Source of the DNA: DATBLE01 sp963791425
GTDB taxonomy: Bacteria > Actinomycetota > Thermoleophilia > Gaiellales > Gaiellaceae
Assembly (NCBI GenBank): GCA_963791425.1
Contig: CAWBSE010000008.1
Location: forward strand, 124,001 to 188,000
Direction of reading: 5' to 3'
DNA: 64,000 bases
Part shown: positions 54,050 to 62,324 of the stretch, piece by piece
Position numbering within the stretch: the stretch's first letter is position 1
Layout of the letters: each line of letters opens with the position of its first letter
The notes under the pieces: generated by a model
The model's input: the letters and a program-made list of their open reading frames with translations, nothing else
The model's database searches: none
Told to the model about the DNA's origin: nothing
Translations under genes and position numbers: made by a program

Positions 54050-55165
54050 GTGGTGGCGCGAAGTCACAATCTCCCTCGTCTTCTCGCTCTGGTTGCGGGA
54101 TTCCTCCTGGTACTCGGCGTACCTGCGCGCCTGCCTGCCCAGAGTCCGGGGGTCGGCGATCTGCAGAACAAGCAGGCCGCGCTGGCGGCGCAGACGCGCG
54201 CGGCGGTGGTCGAGCTGTACGGGCTCGAGAGCCGGCTCGGGCAGGCGCGCACCGATCTGGCGAACGCCGATGCCCGCGCCGCGGCGCTGCGCCGAACGCA
54301 GGCGTCGGTGCGGACGCGGTTCCAGAGCGCGAGGCGCACCGCCTCCTCGGCCCAGCGGCAACTCGCCGCCCAGCTCCGCTTTCTGTACGAGCAGGGTGAG
54401 CCCGACCCGATCGCCGTCGTGCTCGGCGCGACGTCGCTCGAGACGGCGATCGACGGACTGGACGCGGTCAACCGGGCGGCGAAGGCGACCCAGGGAGTGG
54501 TCGACCAGGCACACGCGGCCAGACGCAGCCTGGTCAAGATCCGCAAGGAGCTCGCTATCCAGGTGCTGCGCTCGAACCAGGCACGCGCCAGGCTCGCCGA
54601 CACCGCCTCGGGGCTCGAGCAGGCACAGGCCGAGAAGACCTCGTACCTGGCGAGCCTCCGCCGCGAGCAGGACCTGACCGCCGCCCAGATCACCCGGCTG
54701 GAGGCCCAGGCCCAGGCGGCCCAGCAGAGGGCGCAGGAGGTGTCGCGGCAGACTTCGAGTCAGCAGCCGGCACCGACGGCCACGTCCGGGGCGACATCGT
54801 CCTCCGGCGGCGCCGGCCCGTCCGAGCCGCCGCCCGCCCCGGTCGAGTCCGTCGCCACCGATACGACCCTCACTCCCACCACGGCGGCGCCACCCCCACC
54901 GCGCCCGGGCGGGACGATGTCGGTCTACGCCACCGGCTACTGCCTGACCGGCACGACGGCGACGGGCCTGCCCGTCGGGCCGGGCATCGTGGCCACCGAC
55001 CCGTCCGTGATCCCGCTCGGCACGCGGATGACCATCCCCGGCTACGGCGAGGGCGTCGCAGCCGACACGGGCGGCGCGATCAAGGGTGCACGGATCGACG
55101 TGTGGATCAAGGACTGCGGTGCGGCGGCCGCGTTCACGCGCACGGTCACGATCACGTTCCATTAG
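54050..55165 (+). CDS. Exported coiled-coil protein with C-terminal 3D domain
   Basis: 371 residues. GTG 54050 (or 54053) is chosen because it precedes a good signal peptide (LPRLLALVAGFLLVLGVPAR). A long coiled coil (about residues 40-235) resembles that of the divergent NlpC/P60 gene, then a Ser/Thr/Pro linker. The C-terminal 85 residues are a 3D domain with its three aspartates: IVATDPSVIPLGTRMTIPGY, GVAADTGGAIKG and ARIDVWIKDC. It is related to lytic transglycosylase-type proteins (MltA/Rpf-like double-psi barrel) acting on glycan strands. Confidence 0.88.
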   Translation: MVARSHNLPRLLALVAGFLLVLGVPARLPAQSPGVGDLQNKQAALAAQTRAAVVELYGLESRLGQARTDLANADARAAALRRTQASVRTRFQSARRTASSAQRQLAAQLRFLYEQGEPDPIAVVLGATSLETAIDGLDAVNRAAKATQGVVDQAHAARRSLVKIRKELAIQVLRSNQARARLADTASGLEQAQAEKTSYLASLRREQDLTAAQITRLEAQAQAAQQRAQEVSRQTSSQQPAPTATSGATSSSGGAGPSEPPPAPVESVATDTTLTPTTAAPPPPRPGGTMSVYATGYCLTGTTATGLPVGPGIVATDPSVIPLGTRMTIPGYGEGVAADTGGAIKGARIDVWIKDCGAAAAFTRTVTITFH

Positions 55166-55210
55166 TTGCGTTCGCGTCTACACTTCCCGCGTGCGGCGCG
55201 CGGGGGTGAC

Positions 55211-55885
55211 ATGGGCGGCGCAGTGAACGGCATGCAGGAAGACGTACGGGTCGTGCTCGTCGACGACCACGACCTCTTCCGCACCGGCCTGCGAAACCTG
55301 CTCGAGGAGCAGGACGGCGTCCAGGTGCTCGGCGAGGCGTCGAACGGCGCAGAGGCGGTGCAGTTCGTTCGTGATGCCGCGCCCGATGTCGTCGTGATGG
55401 ATCTGAACATGCCGACGATGAGCGGGGTCGATGCGACCAGGCTGATCACCGCGCAGTCGCCGCTGACGCGCGTGATCGTCCTGACGATCTCCGACCATGA
55501 CGCCGACGTGATGGACGCGATCGTCGCGGGCGCGTGCGGCTACCTGCTCAAGGACTCGTCGATCGAGAACGTCGTCTCAGGGATCCAGTCGGCCGCGGTC
55601 GGCGCGTCACTGGTCTCGCCGGCGATCGCGACGAAGGTGCTCCAGCGCGTACGGGCGACCACCGCCGACACCGACATGGCCGACGCGATCCGCGCAGAGC
55701 TCTCCGACCGCGAGCTCCAGGTGTTGAAGCTGATCGCGAACGGCAAGGACAACGCCCAGATCGCCGCCGAGCTGGTGATCAGCCCGAAGACGGTCAAGAA
55801 CCACATCTCGAACATCCTGATGAAGCTGCAGATCCACAACCGGATCCAGGCCGCGGTCTACGCGGTGCGGTCCGGCATCGCCTAA
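55211..55885 (+). CDS. NarL/FixJ-family response regulator
   Basis: 224 residues from ATG 55211. Receiver domain: acidic pair VDDHD (D18, D19), phosphorylation site D64 in VVVMDLNMPTMSG, conserved T in VLTISD and K in YLLKDSS. LuxR-type HTH at the C terminus: LSDRELQVLKLIANGKDNAQ, IAAELVISPKTVKNHISNIL. No histidine kinase gene is nearby, so it is an orphan here. The previous gene ends 45 bp upstream; possible co-transcription with the 3D-domain gene would hint at envelope control. Confidence 0.94.
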   Translation: MGGAVNGMQEDVRVVLVDDHDLFRTGLRNLLEEQDGVQVLGEASNGAEAVQFVRDAAPDVVVMDLNMPTMSGVDATRLITAQSPLTRVIVLTISDHDADVMDAIVAGACGYLLKDSSIENVVSGIQSAAVGASLVSPAIATKVLQRVRATTADTDMADAIRAELSDRELQVLKLIANGKDNAQIAAELVISPKTVKNHISNILMKLQIHNRIQAAVYAVRSGIA

Positions 55886-56281
55886 CGGAGCGACCGGGCG
55901 GACACGACGGCGATCCCGAGCGGCGCGGCGTCCTTCTCCACCGGCAGGTGCTGCCGCTGGGCGTCGTTCTCCGATGGTCGACCCTCGGCTAGACATGCCC
56001 CCGGGTGGGGCCGTGACGCCGATCTGGAGCACATCGCCGTCCGCCATGCGCGTGGGCACGTGCAGCTCGGCGTCGTTGACGAACGTTCCACCGGGCTCTC
56101 CGAGGTCCTCGACGAGTGCGCCGTCGGCCGAGGCGGTCACCCGCGAGTGCTCCGGGTCGAGATGCGGGTCGGTCAGCCGGACGGTCGCCGACGGGCCGGT
56201 GCCGATCACCATGGCACCTTCCACCGGCACGACGAGGCCCGCGTCCAGGCCTTCGACGATCTCGAGCTTCAGGTCGCTCAA
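55882..56281 (-). CDS. FHA-domain protein, frameshifted
   Basis: From a TTG at 56281, overlapping the preceding stop as TTGA, the protein is a single forkhead-associated domain that binds phosphothreonine peptides: LVVPVEGAMVIGTGPSATVR, LDPEHSRVTASADGALVEDL (the S-R pair contacts phosphate) and GGTFVNDAELHVPTRMADGD. After VTAPPGG the frame breaks at a CCCCC run (55998-56002). The next frame reads AEGRPSENDAQRQHLPVEKD then APLGIAVVSARSLR to TAG 55882. Corrected length is about 132 residues. It overlaps the response-regulator gene end by 4 bp. Confidence 0.7.
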
Positions 56282-56559
56282 TCCGCGCGAAGCGTACGCG
56301 CCAGTACGGCGAGCCTGCCGAGCGCCGCGCGGAGCTCCTCGATCTCGCTGTCGGCGCGGGCGATGCCCTGCGCGAGCGCGGTGATCTCCTCGATCTGCCC
56401 GTCACCCATCGTCGCCGCCCGCTCCTCGAGCCGCCCGCGCAGCCGGCGGCGCTCGCCCTCGGTGTGCATGACGCACGCGTACCCGTCGGTGAGGACGCGC
56501 TCGACGTCGTCGAGCGCCGGGTCGGAGGCGCGCTGGAGCCGCCGGACGTCGTCCAGCAC
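56278..56559 (-). CDS. Small helical/coiled-coil protein encoded before the FHA gene
   Basis: 93 residues from GTG 56559; the same frame is open further upstream (ERIAVQAPDSVAVLDDVRRL) but without another start. It is rich in Leu, Arg and Glu and predicted all-helical: RASDPALDDVERVLTDGYAC, HTEGERRRLRGRLEERAA, IARADSEIEELRAALGRLAV. Not recognised. Its stop overlaps the FHA start, so the two are translated together, and it may be a target or partner of the FHA protein. Confidence 0.55.
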   Translation of the reverse strand: MLDDVRRLQRASDPALDDVERVLTDGYACVMHTEGERRRLRGRLEERAATMGDGQIEEITALAQGIARADSEIEELRAALGRLAVLARTLRAD

Positions 56560-56653
56560 GGCAACGGAATCGGGGGCCTGGACAGCGATCCGCTCTAGTA
56601 TCAGGCCACACCCGAACGCGCTCCAAGGGCCACTCGTCCTATCTTTTGGGGCG

Positions 56654-57835
56654 GTGAGGCCTAGTGTCGTGATCCGGATCGCGCTCGTCGGGGTCACCGT
56701 CGCGCTGGTCGCGGCGCAGGCCGCCGACGCGGCGTCGCTGCGTGCGCGGCTCCACGCGGCGCTCGCCGGCTTCGACGGGCGGGGTACCGCGGTGCTCGCA
56801 GTCGACCTCGACGCCGGCAAGGTCGTCTACGCGCACAACGCGGATGCGGCCCTCCTCCCCGCCTCGAACGAGAAGCTCGTCGTCACGTACGCGGCACTGC
56901 AGACGCTCGGGCCGGCGTTCCGGATGCAGACGTCGGTGCTCGGCGAGGGGGCGCTGCAGCCGGGCGGCGTGTGGCGCGGCAACCTGGTGCTGAGAGGCGG
57001 CGGCGATCCGACGCTCGACCGCGCCGGACTGGCGCGGCTGGCGCACGACGTCCGCGCCGCCGGGATCCGCCGGGTCACAGGAACGCTCGTCGCGGACGAG
57101 TCGTGGTTCGACGCGCGCCGCGGCGGCCCCGGCTGGAAGGCCGGGTTCGTCCCCGAGGAGTCGCAGGCGCTCTCGGCGCTGGCCGTCGCCGGCGTGAGCG
57201 ATGCGTCCGGCACGACCGCGCTCTTCCGCGAGGCGCTGGCGCAGGCCGGCGTTCGCGTCACGGGCTCGACGAAGCGCGCACGCGCGGGCGGCTGGCCGCT
57301 GGCAACCCGGTGGTCGCCGCCGCTGGCGGAGATCCTCCGCCACATGGACATCGAGAGCGACAACTTCACCGCCGAGCTCGTGCTGAAGCAGCTCGGGGCA
57401 GTCACCGGGCGCGGCGGGACGACCGCCGCCGGTGCGGCCGTCGTCCGCTCGACGCTCGCCGCCCATGCCGTGCCGCTTGCCGGCGTCCGGATCGCCGACG
57501 GCTCCGGCCTGTCGGCGCTCGACCGAATGACCCCGAAAGCGCTCGTGACGATCCTTCAGCGTTCGTGGGCCGACCGGGAGATCCGGTCGGTGCTGTTCGG
57601 AATCCTCCCCGTCGCGGGACGCGATGGGACGCTCGAGGACCGGATGACGCGCCCGCCTGCCCGCGGCAACGTCCGGGCGAAGACGGGCACGCTCGACGGC
57701 GCGTCGGCGCTCTCCGGCTATGTCCGCGACCGGTACGCGTTCGCGATCCTGGTCAACGCGCCGCGGCTGTCGCCCTACGCGGCACGGGCCGCGCAGGACC
57801 GGTTCGCGACGGTGCTAGCGCAACAGCGCCAGTAG
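56654..57835 (+). CDS. dacB: D-alanyl-D-alanine carboxypeptidase, PBP4/DacB (S13) family
   Basis: 393 residues from GTG 56654, with a signal peptide (VIRIALVGVTVALVAAQAAD). Penicillin-binding fold: the active-site S-x-x-K is SNEK in LLPASNEKLVVTYAAL (about residue 73), S-x-N is SDN in MDIESDNFTAELVLKQLG, and KTG is in NVRAKTGTLDGASALSGYV. The inserted domain between the first two motifs is typical of PBP4 but reduced. It trims peptidoglycan stem peptides outside the membrane. The 3' end overlaps ligA by 21 bp (convergent). Confidence 0.94.
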   Translation: MRPSVVIRIALVGVTVALVAAQAADAASLRARLHAALAGFDGRGTAVLAVDLDAGKVVYAHNADAALLPASNEKLVVTYAALQTLGPAFRMQTSVLGEGALQPGGVWRGNLVLRGGGDPTLDRAGLARLAHDVRAAGIRRVTGTLVADESWFDARRGGPGWKAGFVPEESQALSALAVAGVSDASGTTALFREALAQAGVRVTGSTKRARAGGWPLATRWSPPLAEILRHMDIESDNFTAELVLKQLGAVTGRGGTTAAGAAVVRSTLAAHAVPLAGVRIADGSGLSALDRMTPKALVTILQRSWADREIRSVLFGILPVAGRDGTLEDRMTRPPARGNVRAKTGTLDGASALSGYVRDRYAFAILVNAPRLSPYAARAAQDRFATVLAQQRQ

Positions 57836-59812
57836 GTCGGCCTCGGTCAGGAGGGTCACGCCCTCCTTCTGGGCCTTGGTCAGCTTCGACGCCCCGGGCT
57901 CCTCGCCGGTGACCAGGCCGGCGGTCTTCTTCGAGACGGAGCCCGTCACCTTGGCGCCCTTTGCCTCCAGCGCGGCCTGAGCCTCCTCGCGGGTCATCGA
58001 CTCGAGCGTCCCGGTGATCACGTAGGTCGAGCCGGTCAGCGGCCCCTCCGTCGCCTTCTCTTCCTCCGCGATCTCGAAGCGCAGGCCGAGGTCGCGGAGC
58101 TCCTGCACGAGTGCGCGGTTGGCCTCGTCCGCGAACCACTCGACGATCATCTCCGCCCGGTCGGGCCCGAACCCTTCAGCGGCCTCGATCTCCTCCTGCG
58201 TCGCCGCCATCAGCCGGTCAATGTTCTCGAAGTGCCGGGCGAGGTTCTGGGCGAGCACCCAGCCGAGCCCGGTGATGTTCAGGCCGAGCAGGACACGCGA
58301 GAACGGCACCTTCTTCGAGCGCTGGATCGACTCGATTGCGGCCGTCGCGGAGATCTCACCGAACCCCTCGAGCTCGAGCAGCTGTTCCTTCGTCAGCCGG
58401 TAGAGGTCCGGCAGCGAACGGACGAGGCCCTTGTCCCAGAGGATCCGGATCGTCTGCTCACCGACGCCGTCGATGTCGGCCATGTGCGTCCAGCTGATCA
58501 GCGTCTCGAGGCCGCGCGAGGGGCACGCGTTGTTGGGACAGCGGTGCTTCACCTCGCCCTCCGGCTTGACGATGTCGACACCGCAGAGCGGGCACTTCTT
58601 CGGCATCCGGAACTCCTTCGTCCCGGGCTGGTGCTCGCCGGCAGGGCCGACGATCTGCGGGATGACGTCCCCGGCCCGCTGGACGACGACGATGTCGCCC
58701 TCGCGGATGCCCTTGCGGTTGATGTCCTCCTCGTTGTGCAGCGTGGCCCGGGAGACGGTGACGCCCCCGACCTCGACCGGCTCCATGATCGCCCAGGGGT
58801 TGAGCGCGCCGGTGCGGCCGACGCGGACCCGGATCTCGAGCAGCTTCGTCGTCGCGGTCATCGGCGCCCACTTGAACGCCCGCGCCCAGCGCGGCCGCTG
58901 GTGAAGCGCGCCGAGGCGCCGCTGCTGGTCGAGCGAGTCGACCTTGATCACGATCCCGTCGATCTCGTAGTCCAGCTCCTTCCGGCGCAGCTCCCAGGCG
59001 ATGCACGCGGCCGCGACATCCTCGATCGACTCGAGCCGCTCGGCGTAGGGATTCGTGCGGAAACCACGCTCGGCCAGCCACTCGAGCATCCCCGACTGCG
59101 TCTCGAAGTCGACCCCTTCGCGGTGCCCGGCGCCGTAGATCCACGTCGAGAGCGGCCGGTCGGCGGTGATCGCCGAGTTCTTCTGGCGGAGGCTGCCGGC
59201 GGCCGCGTTGCGCGGGTTCGGCGCGAGTTTCTGGCTCGTCCCGGCCAGACGCTCGTTGAGCTCGTTGAACCCGGAGATCGGCAGGTACACCTCGCCGCGC
59301 ACCTCGACGACCGCGGGCGCGTCGCCCTGCATGCGCAGCGGAATCGCCTTGATCGTGCGTAGGTTCGGTGTGACGTCCTCACCCTGGACGCCGTCGCCTC
59401 GCGTCGCGCCGCGGACGAAGACGCCGTTCTCGTACGTCAGGTTCACCGCGAGGCCGTCGATCTTCGGCTCGATCACGTAGGCGACGGGCTCGTCGGTGCC
59501 GAGCCGCTTGCGGACGTCGTCGGCCCACTTGATCAGCGCCTCGTCGGTGGTGACCTTCTCGAGCGAGCCCATCGGCTCGAGGTGCCGCACCTTCTGGAAC
59601 CGGTCGGAGAGCGGGGCGCCGACGCGATGCGTCGGCGAGTCGGGTGTGACAAGGGCCGGGTCCGCTTCCTCCAGCGCGACCAGCTCGTCGTAGAGGCGGT
59701 CGTACTCGGCGTCGGAGACCGACGGGGCGTCGAGGACGTGGTACTCGTAGAGGTAGCGGTTGAGCAGCTCGCGGAGCTCGGCCGTGCGCTTTTTCGGATC
59801 AGAGGGCGGCAT
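57815..59812 (-). CDS. ligA: NAD-dependent DNA ligase LigA
   Basis: 665 residues, ATG at 59812, full length. Domain Ia (VSDAEYDRLYDELVALEEAD), the adenylation lysine in YVIEPKIDGLAVNLTYENG, OB fold (AFKWAPMTATTKLLEIRV, GRTGALNPWAIMEPVEVGG), zinc finger with four cysteines (CPLCG ... CPNNACPSRG), helix-hairpin-helix region (LLELEGFGEISATAAIESI) and a C-terminal BRCT domain (GSTYVITGTLESMTREEAQA). It seals nicks in replication and repair and is essential. It overlaps the HAD gene upstream by 14 bp. Confidence 0.97.
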   Translation of the reverse strand: MPPSDPKKRTAELRELLNRYLYEYHVLDAPSVSDAEYDRLYDELVALEEADPALVTPDSPTHRVGAPLSDRFQKVRHLEPMGSLEKVTTDEALIKWADDVRKRLGTDEPVAYVIEPKIDGLAVNLTYENGVFVRGATRGDGVQGEDVTPNLRTIKAIPLRMQGDAPAVVEVRGEVYLPISGFNELNERLAGTSQKLAPNPRNAAAGSLRQKNSAITADRPLSTWIYGAGHREGVDFETQSGMLEWLAERGFRTNPYAERLESIEDVAAACIAWELRRKELDYEIDGIVIKVDSLDQQRRLGALHQRPRWARAFKWAPMTATTKLLEIRVRVGRTGALNPWAIMEPVEVGGVTVSRATLHNEEDINRKGIREGDIVVVQRAGDVIPQIVGPAGEHQPGTKEFRMPKKCPLCGVDIVKPEGEVKHRCPNNACPSRGLETLISWTHMADIDGVGEQTIRILWDKGLVRSLPDLYRLTKEQLLELEGFGEISATAAIESIQRSKKVPFSRVLLGLNITGLGWVLAQNLARHFENIDRLMAATQEEIEAAEGFGPDRAEMIVEWFADEANRALVQELRDLGLRFEIAEEEKATEGPLTGSTYVITGTLESMTREEAQAALEAKGAKVTGSVSKKTAGLVTGEEPGASKLTKAQKEGVTLLTEADLLALLR

Positions 59813-60461
59813 AGAGCTCTTCGGCGGTGTCGACGACCGCGTCCGGCCCCTCCTCCTCCATCCGCTCGCGCGTGTGGATGCCGCCCCAGGTGACGCCGAT
59901 CGCGTGGACGCCGGCCGCCTTGGCGGCGGCGACGTCGAACGGAGCGTCGCCGACGTACGCGGTCTGCTTCGGGTCGGCGCCGAGCCGCTCCAGCGCGACG
60001 AGGATCTGGTCCGGGTACGGCTTGCCGCGCGGCGCCTCGTCGGAGCCGACGACGATGTCGAGGCGCTCGCCGAAGCCGAGCGCCTCGACGGCGAGCAGGA
60101 CGATGTCGTGGCGCTTGGCGCTGACGATCCCCACCTGCCGGCCTTCGCCGTCGAGCTTCTCCAGCAGGTCGAGCATCCCCGGGAACGCCTCGAGCTCGGA
60201 GTGGAGCGGCGCGTAGAACTCGCGGTAGGCGTGCGCCAGCTCGTCCGCCTTGTCGGCGTCGAACTCGCGCATCTGCTCCTCGAGGTGCCCGGCACCGACG
60301 CGCGCGAGCAGTACCTCGTCCGGGTAGTCGCGGCCGAGGACGGTGGTCGTCGCGTGCCGGTAGGACGCGAGGATCATCCAGCCGGAGTCGACGATCGTGC
60401 CGTCGAGGTCGAAGAGGACTACGGGGAATTGCACGTCCGTGATGCTATCGACGCGCTTCAT
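59799..60461 (-). CDS. HAD-family phosphatase (PpaX/phosphoglycolate phosphatase-like)
   Basis: 220 residues from ATG 60461. Motif I is LFDLDGTIVDSG, motif II S in VGIVSAKRHD, motif III K in GKPYPDQIL and motif IV GDAPFDVAAAKAAG, with a helical cap between. The WGGIHTRERMEEEGPDAVVD ending resembles pyrophosphatase PpaX and phosphoglycolate phosphatases. It is encoded between the unusual tRNA and ligA on the same strand. A 12-bp hairpin sits directly before the ATG, leaving no room for a normal ribosome site, so translation may start at the GTG at 60434. Confidence 0.88.
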   Translation of the reverse strand: MKRVDSITDVQFPVVLFDLDGTIVDSGWMILASYRHATTTVLGRDYPDEVLLARVGAGHLEEQMREFDADKADELAHAYREFYAPLHSELEAFPGMLDLLEKLDGEGRQVGIVSAKRHDIVLLAVEALGFGERLDIVVGSDEAPRGKPYPDQILVALERLGADPKQTAYVGDAPFDVAAAKAAGVHAIGVTWGGIHTRERMEEEGPDAVVDTAEELYAAL

Positions 60462-60462
60462 G

Positions 60463-60490
60463 CAGACGGCCCGCCGAAGCGGGCCGTCTG
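60463..60490 (-). terminator. Perfect hairpin between the unusual tRNA and the HAD gene
   Basis: CAGACGGCCCGC (60463-60474) and its complement (60479-60490) flank the tetraloop CGAA, a 12-bp perfect stem. On the minus strand it follows the tRNA by about 130 bp and abuts the HAD ATG. It could terminate the tRNA transcript or block translation of the HAD gene from a longer transcript. Confidence 0.6.
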
Positions 60491-60619
60491 GCGTGACCAC
60501 AGTGCCGGGTTGCCGTCCCAGCCGGTGTGCGACTGATACCCGCCCGAAGGATAGCCCAGCGCGCGACACCGGAGAGACGCGGTTGCCAACCGCCGGTCGT
60601 TCGCGCGCTGCGACCGATG

Positions 60620-60707
60620 CGGAGGGCGCCGGAATCGAACCGGATCCGGGGGCGAACCGGACGCAGCGAGTATCAGTCGCTCTTCACACCATGTGACCAC
60701 GCCCTCC
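60620..60707 (-). tRNA. Unusual class II tRNA with 8/4 acceptor/T-stem (allo-tRNA type), anticodon GAU
   Basis: 88 nt, read from 60707 down to 60620. Acceptor GGAGGGCG pairs with CGCCCTCC (8 bp) and the T stem is only CCGG/CCGG (4 bp) around TTCGATT; a 7/5 division would leave a T-C mismatch. The D arm is TCAC-ATGGT-GTGA, with a short 5-base loop containing GG. The anticodon stem AGCGA/TCGCT encloses CTGATAC, anticodon GAT (GAU). A long variable arm (TCCGG-TTCGCCC-CCGGA) follows. The discriminator is G73; CCA is not encoded, as for tRNA-Pro here. Long variable arm plus G73 are serine-type identity features, whereas GAU reads isoleucine codons. tRNA-Sec is excluded because the anticodon is not UCA. 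Confidence 0.8.
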
Positions 60708-60715
60708 ACACTGCG

Positions 60716-60744
60716 ATTGTGCGGCGATCAGCGGGCTGCCGCAA
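60716..60744 (-). promoter_or_regulatory. Promoter of the unusual tRNA
   Basis: TTGCGG (60739-60744) and CACAAT (60716-60721) on the minus strand are separated by exactly 17 bp. The -10 ends 8 bp before the first base of the tRNA, so transcription would begin almost at the mature 5' end. Confidence 0.65.
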
Positions 60745-60779
60745 TTCGCTCGTTCAGACGACGGCCTGTTCGGCGTAGC

Positions 60780-61598
60780 ATGGTCCCGATGGCTCCGATC
60801 GCCCTCGCGATCACCTCGGTGGCGCTCGTCCTCGCCGTCCCCAACGCGTTCGGGGCGAGCGGCGCGGACACGTTCCGCATGCCGTCCGGGAACATTTACT
60901 GCGCGTACGAGCACTTCAGCTTCGCGCCGATCGATCTGCGTTGCGAGATTCGCACAAAGGTCAGACCGCTCCCGCCCAAACCCGCCTCCTGCGGCGACGC
61001 CGCCTGGGGTGAGGGCTACTCGATGCGTCAGCGCGGCCCCGCGCGCATCCTCTGCATCAGCGACACGGTCTACGACCCGAAGGCGAAGGTGCTCGCCTAC
61101 GGGACGACCAGGCAGTTCGGCATCTTCCGCTGCTCGTCGAGCGCCGCCGGCCTCCGCTGCGTGAACTCGACCGGCGACGGCTTCTTCCTCAGCAAGCAGC
61201 ACTCGTACACCTTCAAGGAGGCGGCCTCGAAGAACGGCGCCTTCAAGACGCCGTCCGGCAACATCGTCTGCGGCTACGGCATCGCGCCGGACGGCAGCGG
61301 ATCGGTCGAGTGTGGCGTGAAGAGCGGCCTGAAGCCGCCCCCGCCACGCGTGGCCTGCTCGGCGGGCGACCCGAATGACAAGCGGGTCAGCCTGACGGCG
61401 AACGGCCGGGCGGTGCCTGTCACCTGCGCCGGCGACCCGGGGCCGTTCGTCTCGGAGTCGACGGCGTCCGTGCTGGGCTACGGGCAGAGCTGGTCGGGCG
61501 GCGGGATCTCGTGCTCGTCCGCGACGACCGGGCTCACGTGCAAGAACCGGGTCGGCCACGGCTTCTTCCTCAGCCGTGCGAGCTGGCGCACCTTCTAG
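60780..61598 (+). CDS. Secreted protein with two DUF6636-like domains
   Basis: 272 residues, ATG 60780 (or 60789). Signal peptide IALAITSVALVLAVPNAFG. Two homologous halves each start F-K/R-T/M-PSGNI-x-C (FRMPSGNIYCAYE; FKTPSGNIVCGYG) and each end with GLRC/GLTC then a GFFLS-K/R motif (GDGFFLSKQHSYTF; GHGFFLSRASWRTF). Conserved cysteines suggest disulfides. This pattern is found in small exported actinobacterial proteins of unknown function. It is divergent from the unusual tRNA; the region between contains the tRNA promoter. Confidence 0.75.
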   Translation: MVPMAPIALAITSVALVLAVPNAFGASGADTFRMPSGNIYCAYEHFSFAPIDLRCEIRTKVRPLPPKPASCGDAAWGEGYSMRQRGPARILCISDTVYDPKAKVLAYGTTRQFGIFRCSSSAAGLRCVNSTGDGFFLSKQHSYTFKEAASKNGAFKTPSGNIVCGYGIAPDGSGSVECGVKSGLKPPPPRVACSAGDPNDKRVSLTANGRAVPVTCAGDPGPFVSESTASVLGYGQSWSGGGISCSSATTGLTCKNRVGHGFFLSRASWRTF

Positions 61599-62311
61599 TA
61601 CCCGACCGAGACCAGGTAGAGACCCGAGGGCGGCGCGGTCGACCCGGCCTCCGCGCGCGGGCGCCCCTCGAGCAACCGCGCGATCTCGCCCGGCTCCTTC
61701 TCCATCATCGTCCCGACGAGCGTGCGCACCATGTGCCGGAGGAAGCTGTCGGCCGTGATCTCGAGCTCGAGCGCGTCGCCGCGCAGGTGCCACGCGGCGT
61801 TCCTCACGGTGCGCGTGAACACGTGGTGCTGAGTCTCGGTGGGCGTGAACGCACGAAAGTCGTGCTCACCGACGATGAGATCGGCCGAGTCGGCAAGCGT
61901 CGCCTCCTCGATCGGCCTGGGGTACCACCAGCTGCGGTTCCGCTCGAACGGACTGGGCGTCCGGCGGCGCCAGATGCGGTAGCGGTACGTGCGCGACCGG
62001 GCCGACCTGCGGGCGTCGAAGTCGCCCGTGACCTCGGCGGCCGCGATCACGGCGAGGTCGCCGGGGAGCATCGTGTTCAACGCGTCGGCGGCGCTCCCGG
62101 CCGGCGGCCCGCCGTTCACGTCGACCGAAACGACCTGGCCGAGCGCGTGGACGCCGGCGTCGGTGCGGCCCGCGACGACGAGCCCGTCGTACCCCGTGAA
62201 CAGCTGCCCCAGCGCTTCCTGGAGCGTCCCCTCCACCGTCCGCAACCCGGGCTGCACCGCCCATCCGGTGAAATCGGTACCGTCGTACTCGATGTCGAGC
62301 CTCAAGCGCAC
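61595..62311 (-). CDS. truA: tRNA pseudouridine(38-40) synthase TruA
   Basis: 238 residues from GTG 62311 (RLRLDIEYDGTDFTGWAVQP is the family start; ATG 62326 would overlap the start codon of the divergent gene). The catalytic aspartate is in VVAGRTDAGVHALGQVVSV. Further motifs are RSRTYRYRIW, GEHDFRAFTPTET, ITADSFLRHMVRTLVGTMME and PPSGLYLVSV. Modifies the anticodon stem of many tRNAs. The stop overlaps the convergent secreted-protein gene by 4 bp. Confidence 0.95.
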   Translation of the reverse strand: MRLRLDIEYDGTDFTGWAVQPGLRTVEGTLQEALGQLFTGYDGLVVAGRTDAGVHALGQVVSVDVNGGPPAGSAADALNTMLPGDLAVIAAAEVTGDFDARRSARSRTYRYRIWRRRTPSPFERNRSWWYPRPIEEATLADSADLIVGEHDFRAFTPTETQHHVFTRTVRNAAWHLRGDALELEITADSFLRHMVRTLVGTMMEKEPGEIARLLEGRPRAEAGSTAPPSGLYLVSVGY

Positions 62312-62324
62312 GGTTCCCGGAGGC

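Noticed and set aside
57815..59812. Mobile element or integrase near the tRNA genes
   Set aside because: No integrase, transposase or duplicated tRNA end was found beside either tRNA; the flanking genes are housekeeping or local secreted proteins.
60470..60620. A second tRNA on the plus strand suggested by GCGACTGATAC
   Set aside because: No acceptor or T arm can be built around it; only the 11-mer matches.
60620..60707. Calling the unusual tRNA a tRNA-Sec
   Set aside because: It has an 8-bp acceptor and long variable arm, but the anticodon is GAU rather than UCA, and no selA, selB or selD gene is in the window.
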